NCBI GenBank assembly: GCA_034509495.1 | Contig: CM067515.1 | Location: 15,814,558-15,878,557, forward strand | Direction: 5' to 3' | Length of the DNA: 64,000 nt | Source of the DNA: Acestrorhynchus altus | Taxonomy: Eukaryota; Chordata; Actinopteri; Characiformes; Acestrorhynchidae | Shown: positions 57,700-64,000 of the stretch, in pieces | Numbering within the stretch: position 1 is the first letter of the stretch | Layout: each line of letters opens with the position of its first letter | Position numbers and translations under genes: made by a program | Notes under the pieces: model-generated | The model's input: only the letters and a program-made list of their open reading frames with translations | Database searches by the model: none | What the model was told of the DNA's origin: nothing

Positions 57700-58885
57700 A
57701 GAGTTGATTTTTAACTTTTTTCATAATGTCACGATGAATGGACCTTCTCTTGTGAAGTTGCCTTTCTGGACATAGGTGGCACTCTGTATACTACAATACT
57801 ATAACGCTAACAGTGTTGCTATACCATACATGAAACATGGTATCCTTTTTGCAGAGTGAACTTTGTGTCATATTTATTTTAAAGTAAGATGAAATTCTGC
57901 ATTGTGCCTTAAACACAATTGATTGAAATTACTGCCTCACTACAGCCATCTTCTGGCAGGTCCTAGTGGTTAGAAGTCTCTCTCTCTCTCACTCCATCAT
58001 GCCGGATATATAATATACAGTAATAATACAGTAATAAATGTAAACTGCTGATTTTGAACATATTGGAGTTGGAGAGTATGAGTAATGTCAGTGTTTAGCC
58101 GTATGTGTGTGATCCCTTGCTCCCCTGACTCCTTGCCTTTTTCTGTGTAATATCAAACATATATCTCACACACAATTAGTTTCTCACTTAAAAGACAAAA
58201 AAGCTCATTGCAACACATACAGGATGGTGCTACAAGATTATCCTCTGTTTAATTTCAAGTGGATTTAGCCATGATTTTAGCTGGATTGCTTGCGGACAGT
58301 TGGTTGATGTCACCATGCAGGTTTGATATGCCTGTCAGGTCTGTACATTACTCAGATGCTGAGTTTTTTTTTTAGTAACAGTATTGCCAAATGTAATATT
58401 GCGATACTCCCATGTATCAGCCAGATTTCCAGCTCTGAAACATCTGCCAACAGATGCCTGTGCTAGCCAGCGTCACTTTGGGAGTGATGGGTAGAGAGTG
58501 CTTCTACACAGTGAGAGGGATCATGGCCAGTTGTTGATGTTAAAGGAGCATACAATGCATAAAATAAAATAAATAAAATCAAATTCTTGATTCTTATTCA
58601 GTGCCTTAGTCTGTTGAACCACTTGGTTCACTCGGATGAACTTGTCCATTCAAGAGATTTGAAGGCAAGGTCAAATTGGACCTGCAACTGTGCCATACTT
58701 CAACAAGAATATAGCAGCAGAAGAAACCAAGACCCATGATTCTGTGCACATCTTCATTTAGGTGGAAATAAGCTAGCTTGAGGCATAGCACTGGCCTGAA
58801 TTTGGTGTTTCCTCATCTGCATGTATGATATGCAGGTTTGTTCCAGGCAGTGTAGAAAAAAGCCGCTGTGTTTTCTGTCCTGCAG
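57700..58885 (+). other. csnk1g2 intron 5, remainder
   Basis: No exon or transposon end is recognised. A short CT run lies at 57979-57992. Confidence 0.5.
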
Positions 58886-58970
58886 GCAGACACGCTGAAG
58901 GAACGCTATCAGAAGATTGGAGACACCAAACGGGCCACGCCGATTGAAGTGCTGTGTGAAAGTTTCCCAG
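58886..58970 (+). CDS. csnk1g2: csnk1g2 coding exon 6
   Basis: The acceptor is TTCTGTCCTGCAG ending at 58885 and the donor is CCCAG|GTTTGT at 58971. It encodes residues 255-282 (ADTLKERYQKIGDTKRATPI then EVLCESFP) plus one base. RATPIEVLC is the gamma-2 version; gamma-1 has RNTPIEALC in vertebrates. Confidence 0.96.
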
Positions 58971-59266
58971 GTTTGTCCACAACTGCTGTCGTAGTTCAGC
59001 TGAGTCGCTGCTTCTGTTTTGTTGTTGGCAGCCTGTCTGAACTTGACTGAAGTGAGATTATGAAATCTCATTAAAGACAGCCTTGGTTTATAGCTTCAAT
59101 AAAGCTTGCTGTCATAAAAGCACACATCTGTAAAGTTACATTGGTCTTTAAGCCTCTTAATAATTGTGGAAAGGTCTTCTTTGCATGCTCCTTTTTTTTT
59201 AATTGATTAAGATGTCTGTCTCTTAATCCATGAATCTCTGAACAAGTTTTTTTTCCCTTCATGCAG

Positions 59267-59415
59267 AAGAGTTAGCAACGTACTTGCGCTACGTGCGGAG
59301 ACTGGACTTCTTTGAGAAGCCTGACTATGACTACCTGAGGAAGCTCTTCACTGACCTCTTCGACAGAAATGGATATGTCTTTGATTATGAGTATGACTGG
59401 GTCGGCAAGCCTCTT
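59267..59415 (+). CDS. csnk1g2: csnk1g2 coding exon 7 (end of kinase domain)
   Basis: The acceptor is CCCTTCATGCAG ending at 59266 and the donor is CTCTT|GTAAGT at 59416. It completes Glu283 and encodes residues 284-332, including ELATYLRYVRRLDFFEKPDY and LFTDLFDRNGYVFDYEYDWV. The last helices of the kinase C-lobe are complete here. Gly-Tyr at the NGYVFDYEYDW position is close to human SGFVFDYEYDW. Confidence 0.96.
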
Positions 59416-59600
59416 GTAAGTGCTGGTTTACTTTTTTTAAATTCCTTTATTTTCTCCTTTGCTTGATTTTGCAGTCTCTCCTTTTCTCATTTTTTCTCCC
59501 CTCGTCTTTCTATTCTATACAAAACTCTTCTAAATGACACCACTTTGAGAGCATATCCTCGCTCTGTGGGATGTGTTTTTTGTGTCAAAAGTGTTGACAG

Positions 59601-59630
59601 ATTTATTTATTTATTTATTTATTTATTTTC
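59601..59630. repeat. (ATTT)n run in the polypyrimidine region of the exon 8 acceptor
   Basis: About seven ATTT units end just before TTTTCCTCTTAG. The T-rich repeat may serve as part of the splice signal. Confidence 0.85.
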
Positions 59631-59637
59631 CTCTTAG

Positions 59638-59718
59638 CCCACACCCATTGGCCCCATCCCCAGCGATACACCCCAGCCCAGCAGCCGGGACAAAGCACAG
59701 CAGCAGACCAAAGCCCAG
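59638..59718 (+). CDS. csnk1g2: csnk1g2 coding exon 8 (start of C-terminal tail)
   Basis: The acceptor is TTTCCTCTTAG ending at 59637 and the donor is GCCCAG|GTGCGT at 59719. The 27 codons give residues 333-359 (PTPIGPIPSDTPQPSSRDKA then QQQTKAQ). They align with the PTPIGTVHTDLPSQPQLRDK segment of human CSNK1G2, but the fish version is rich in Gln, Pro and Ser. Phase 0 at both ends makes it skippable without a frameshift. Confidence 0.92.
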
Positions 59719-59869
59719 GTGCGTACAACCTAAAACACTGCCCACCGAACTGCCATCTCACCTAAAGATACATTTAACTTGAATATAGATGCTATCGAGG
59801 ATCAGTTGCATAAACATAGTGGTCAGTGGGAGTGTTTACCTGTAAAACTGTGCACTGATTTGCTGTAGC

Positions 59870-60095
59870 ATTATGACCGCCTCCGAGTTCTATAATTACA
59901 GACAGCAGTAAATCTGTTTCTCTCCTTACTTTGTGAGCTTCCTTTTCCCAGGGTGAAAGGAGACTCTGCAAAGTATGCAGAGAAACAGATGAACTACAGT
60001 CTGTAATTATAGAACTACAAAGTGCCCAGTGAAAAACTGGACTGTGAGTGTAGAAACAAGGAGGTGATCATACTTATATGGCTAATAAGTGTATA
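59870..60095. mobile_element. Fold-back (inverted-repeat) element
   Basis: The left arm (59872-59951) reads ATGACCGCCTCCGAGTTCTA then TAATTACAGACAGCAG and AAATCTGTTTCTCTCC. The right arm (59962-60075) is its near-complementary copy: AGAGAAACAGATGAACTACA, GTCTGTAATTATAGAACTAC and AAGGAGGTGATCAT. Arms of about 70 bp are separated by only about 10-15 bp. It is related to 50080-50345 and 54320-54700. Confidence 0.8.
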
Positions 60096-60694
60096 TAGAA
60101 TTAGAATAAACAGAAAATCAGGAATCACTGAATAAATACAAACTGGAAGTGGGTGCTGCTTAAACCTGAAAGTGTGACACACTAAATAAGGAGTATATTC
60201 TACACAATCACCAGCTACCAATCTTGACATCTGTGAATTAATAGACACACTTGGTCCAAAATCAAGACTGACATTTGGTATTGAATGACTGTTTGAACTA
60301 TTGAAGTATTTGAGTAAAATGAAAGCATTCAGTTTCAGCACCCACCATAATAATGCAACAGGTTTTTCTTAGCCATAATGCTCAAGAACTGTGGTTCTGC
60401 CAGAATGTTTCATATTGTTTGGCAACATGCCTTAAGAGCCAGAAAAGTATAAATCCTGATGCAGGCCTTAAAGGTTGATTCATTCCTATTTACGGATGCA
60501 GATGCGACACAGCACGTGTGCTTGTTTGATATTCATACCTCTTGCACCACAGTCCCTAACGATTGCAAACGTTGAAGCCAGAGCTATGGTCGCAGTTTAG
60601 CACAAATTATAATTTATATTAAATTATAAATTATAGCACAAATTTAAAATGTGGCACAAACTCTGTGGAAGAAAACACTGATCGCACATAGACA

Positions 60695-60910
60695 GATACT
60701 TGGCCTGGTGGTTAAGTAATCAGCCTTGTGGCCGGAAGCTTGCCTGAACTGGCAGGACATGACTGAAGGTCCCTTGAGCAAGGCACTCGACTCCCCAGCT
60801 GCTTCCCAGGTGCTGTGGATGGGGCTGCCCACTGCTCTGGGCATGTGTGTTCACTAGTGTGTGTGTGTTGGGTTAAATGCAGAAGACAAATTCCTTTTGT
60901 TAAATGTATG
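60695..60910 (+). mobile_element. tRNA-headed SINE
   Basis: TTGGCCTGGTGGTTAAGTAA resembles a tRNA A-box. The body follows with CCCTTGAGCAAGGCACTCGA, GATGGGGCTGCCCACTGCTC and GGGTTAAATGCAGAAGACAA, the conserved blocks of an abundant ostariophysan SINE. The B-box is eroded. Located in the intron before coding exon 9. Confidence 0.75.
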
Positions 60911-61512
60911 TCCTGAAAAGCAACAACATGTTTATAGCCAACAGTGAAGGTGTGTTTGTCATTACATGGACTGGACACTTTGTTTTGATTTTCAAGTGGT
61001 ATGCGGTTGTTTTGGCAGCAATTGCATCACTTTGATCACCTGCCCTGTGGTGCATCCAAGTCCACAGTAGGTATAAACCAGCCTTTAGCCTGCTCTAATT
61101 TTCAGTCGGAGCTCAGATGAAAGAGATTTGCTTTTGCTGTCCAGAATAAGTTCATACAACTGGTGGAAAAAAAGGCTTTATTTATTTGTTACCATAGTAG
61201 ATTTCAAAGTAAGCATAACACAACACAATACTTTCAAGTCTTGTCCCAGAGCTTGGGCGTTTCTGCATGTTTCTGCTGTTAGAATTTTTGTTCGTCTGTC
61301 TGGCTGACTTTCCAGTTTTTACTTTAATTTTTGCCTTAACTTGCGTCACATGTTGAGTCCTGCTTCTGCATGTGAAATGTCTGCTTTTGTGTCTTGTCTT
61401 GTTTTGTTTGTTTATATACTCACTCATACCTCACACTTGCCTTGCACTCCCCCACCCCATTATTTCTTTAACCGTCCACTCTACTGTGCGTTTGGCTGAT
61501 TCGATTGCTCAG

Positions 61513-61614
61513 TCACCTGAACCCAAACGGAGCGAGTCCCAGCCCACTCCCGTGACCAATAAGGAGACACTGGGGTCGCATCTCACAGCTGATAGGCTGG
61601 GTGGCTCTGTACAG
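61513..61614 (+). CDS. csnk1g2: csnk1g2 coding exon 9 (variable tail, possibly alternative)
   Basis: The acceptor is TTCGATTGCTCAG ending at 61512 and the donor is TACAG|GTACTG at 61615. The 34 codons (residues 360-393) begin SPEPKRSESQPTPVTNKETL and end SHLTADRLGGSVQ. This closely resembles the SHLAADRHGGSVQ segment of long CSNK1G1 isoforms, which supports a real exon. It is phase 0 on both sides. Canonical human CSNK1G2 lacks an equivalent, so it may be an optional cassette. The following exon with the STNGELN and cysteine tail is not found up to 64000. Confidence 0.82.
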
Positions 61615-63348
61615 GTACTGCTTGTGCATGGCAATGCATGTGGTGTGTATGTTTGTGTTGTTTTTTTCTTGGGGGGTGTTTTTTTTTTTTGTTGTTTTTT
61701 TTTTTTCCCCCGCTCCACTCCATCACCTGTTATTGAGCGTAACTGATCAACTGTCAATTGTATATGTTGGTACAAACAGAATTTAACTTAGCCATTTACT
61801 GAAGTCTAAGAACAAACAATGTGGTGATAAGGGACCAATGACTGTCAGAAAAAAAAGAAAAAGTCTGTCTGGAACAAAAACTTTGAAGATTAAACGTATT
61901 TAGTTGTTTTTTTTTAATCATGACCTTTTATTCACCATTACATCCACAATTTCTAAATTCAAAACATGCAACCAGGAAAATAACATTAACAGTTGTCTTA
62001 TTCAGAAGTACAAAACAACTTTCTTTTGTTTTTCGATTGACCAACAAAAAACAAATATGCCATTTGAATTTGATTTAAAACATAAAATGGAAAACAACCA
62101 AATTTTGATATTTAATTTGTCTGGTTTACGAGACCCAGTTTGATTGTCAATTGAAAAACAAATGGACAAATGTTACAAATGGAAAAGTACAGTGTTCAAA
62201 ACTGGGGTTTTGATCATCACAAAAAATCACTTCGATTTTAGAACGTTTTCATCTCAAAAGATGAAATGTATTGCTTGCCTCCACTAATGTGAAGGGTGAT
62301 ACTGAGATCTCGATTGCAGTACATAGGCGAGGTCTGGCTAAACAGTGGTTTTGATGCGCAAGATGTCATGCAGGTGCGAGTCACTTAAGAACCGCGTGAG
62401 GACATGACTGTTGATGTGTTCTCACAAGTATGTCGAGCCCAACAAGCTCAGCATTTTCTTAGCAAATGACAGAATCTCTTGGAACCTGCCTTCATCCAGC
62501 TGGCGGTAAAACTCTAATCACCTTTTCAGTGGTTCTAAAACAGGCATGTCCAATCACAGTCAAGGGGAGGTCTCAGAGCGACTGTGATGGGGGTGACTAG
62601 GACCAGTTCCACTTAGATGAGGGTGCACTTAGAACCACAGAGAAGGTGATTAGGGCCATTCACAATCAAGGGTATACCTCATTATGATTTAAGAGTTCTG
62701 TTCATCAAACCAGGCACAGCTCCCTTTATTAACATGGACCCACGGTGGTTTTGGCCAATCCAGAGTTTCTGTCCACTTGGTAGCTTGATTCAAAGCTTTT
62801 TCTTTAAAACACTGCAGTTATCCAATGTTCTAGTGCAGCCAATATAGACTCTGTACTCAGAAAAGCATATTGTGACTTGTATTGTGATTTGTTGTGATGG
62901 TCACATTGACCAGTGATATTGTGGACATTAAAGTGGTCATATAAGCAGTAGTCATGCAATCTTTCATCAGATCACGAGCATTCTAATCTATCTTCAGATG
63001 TCAGCAGTCACAGTATGCATCAGTAAATTCCTGTTAAACCCTTGTTTGTGTGAGTCTGTGTTTGTCTTCATTCTTGCTTTTTGTCTGCCTGCACACTAAC
63101 TGACTTGTAGCTCTCTACTCGGCTGCTTAAAGCTTCTGACAGGGTCTGTAGACAGAAGGATTTTTGGGGAAAACATCTTGTCCTTCAATATTACTGTGGT
63201 GTTTGCCAAAAGAGAGTTTTCATCTCCCATTTATGTCTCCTGCAGATTTTACTGTTATTTTGCTGTTCATAGATGGTGAAACTTTCTGCCACCTTGTGTT
63301 GGTCTGTGTCATTGCAGGATATTATTTTTTTAAACAATGCCCTCAAGC
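61615..63348 (+). other. csnk1g2 intron after coding exon 9 (extends past the window)
   Basis: AT-rich intronic DNA. A pyrimidine run of T and C lies at 61677-61710. No exon encoding the expected STNGELN...CCCFF tail is seen here or to the right edge. The rest holds nothing recognisable. Confidence 0.55.
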
Positions 63349-63635
63349 TACACTATATGGACAAAATTATTGGGACAGCTTTTAATTTTCTCAAATCTGG
63401 GACATTAAATAGACTTTATCCTGCTGTTGGAATAATTGTCCCTACTGTGTAGGAAAAGCTTTCTAGGAAGGATGACTCTTGAATTCATCCCAAAAGCATG
63501 GGAAGGAGCACTGCTCCACAACTCAGTGCTGGGGCTTTGACCCCTCTTGTCCACAACTGGAATTAGACATGGTGCCAATGGGTTAATGTTTATCAGAGAT
63601 TCCTGTTGGCAGTACTTCTCTACAGGGACTAGAAA

Positions 63636-63685
<50 letters not shown>

Positions 63686-63937
63686 TTGTGTGCGTGCGTG
63701 CTTTTGGACACAACTGCCTTGTGTTGACCTCTACTTACAGCAGTAATACGCTCCTCCTAATTTTGGTTCATTTGCAAATGTCTGTATGAAATGAAAGAAA
63801 ACCAGTACTTAAAGGTAATGGTGTTGATTTTTTTTTCCTTGTTTGAACCAGTGGAACCAAACTACAAGTATAAACATACCCTTTCAACAGACCCACTTCT
63901 AGAAGTGTCCACAAACATTTGGACATATGGTGTAGCT
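63349..63937. mobile_element. Non-autonomous TGTCCAAA-type element with intact ends
   Basis: The left end CTACACTATATGGACAAAAT then TATTGGGACA and right end TGTCCACAAACATTTGGACA then TATGGTGTAG are inverted repeats of about 30 bp. The interior (TTCATCCCAAAAGCATGGGAAGG, CTTTGACCCC, ACAGGGACTAGAAA and a GT run at 63639-63683) has no ORF. Part of the interior is shared with the decayed copy in the homeobox intron (10920-11290). Confidence 0.85.
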
Positions 63938-64000
63938 TGGCAATATCTCTATGGAGGTCACTGTGTGAAACTGGTATGGAATGAGACTGTTGGTGTGGAT

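Larger units (their letters stand above)
15100..64000 (+). other. csnk1g2: csnk1g2 gene span (3' end beyond the window)
   Basis: The gene runs from the CpG island off the right edge. Nine coding exons (23304-23525, 41756-41825, 52709-52857, 55027-55261, 56800-56885, 58886-58970, 59267-59415, 59638-59718, 61513-61614) sum to 1179 bases, or 393 codons, with every phase matching. The product is a membrane-associated casein kinase 1 gamma, an acidotropic Ser/Thr kinase that phosphorylates LRP5/6 in Wnt signalling. The gamma-2 assignment over gamma-1 and gamma-3 rests on features such as RATPIEVLC, IYRDVKPENFLVGRPG and YDYLRKLFTDLFDR, which match vertebrate CSNK1G2. The final exon or exons with the CCCFF-type palmitoylated tail are not in the window. 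Whether this is the teleost a or b duplicate cannot be told. Confidence 0.93.

Noticed and set aside
1..64000. CRISPR array, phage, operon or other bacterial-type system
   Set aside because: No spaced direct repeats of the required size, no tightly packed same-strand ORFs and no ribosome-binding sites. Introns and repeats are clearly vertebrate.

Overview
The window is vertebrate nuclear DNA, most likely from a teleost and plausibly an otophysan such as a characin or catfish. Genes have short exons and long introns. There are many dinucleotide microsatellites, many short Tc1/mariner-type elements of kinds common in ostariophysan fish, and L2-type LINE and SINE tails. No bacterial operon, CRISPR array, rRNA gene or convincing tRNA gene is present. 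The species assignment is an inference from repeat style and protein similarity; no search was run.

Two protein-coding genes are supported, both on the plus strand. The first, about 9330-12930, is a compact Dmbx-type paired-like homeobox gene. It has one probable non-coding exon, three coding exons joined by clean splice sites, and a predicted 267-residue protein with a K50 homeodomain at residues 68-127. Its C-terminal tail is short and diverged and lacks the OAR-like motif of Dmbx1, so it looks like a second Dmbx paralogue rather than dmbx1 itself. Upstream (1-9200) lie a 1 kb polypurine minisatellite, several transposon relics and two stretches resembling conserved non-coding DNA.

The second, from about 15.1 kb past the right edge, is casein kinase 1 gamma 2 (csnk1g2). 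A CpG-rich promoter at about 15.0-15.5 kb is followed by a probable 5' UTR exon carrying upstream ORFs and nine coding exons, which splice in frame into 393 codons. The kinase domain is complete. The C-terminal end, including the expected cysteine-rich palmitoylated tail, lies beyond the window. Introns are large: 18.2 kb after coding exon 1 and 10.9 kb after coding exon 2.

The introns are mostly transposon debris. The less expected items are a degenerate long-period tandem array in csnk1g2 intron 1, a 56-codon ORF with a strong signal-peptide look followed by an AATAAA and an A-tract, a minus-strand ORF followed by a minus-strand AATAAA, nested transposons at 25.6-26.9 kb, and a fold-back element at 59.9-60.1 kb. 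The two genes are not known to act together. Their adjacency may reflect an ancient linkage in the 1p/19p paralogy group, with the homeobox copy since lost in mammals. No previously undescribed multi-gene system was found.
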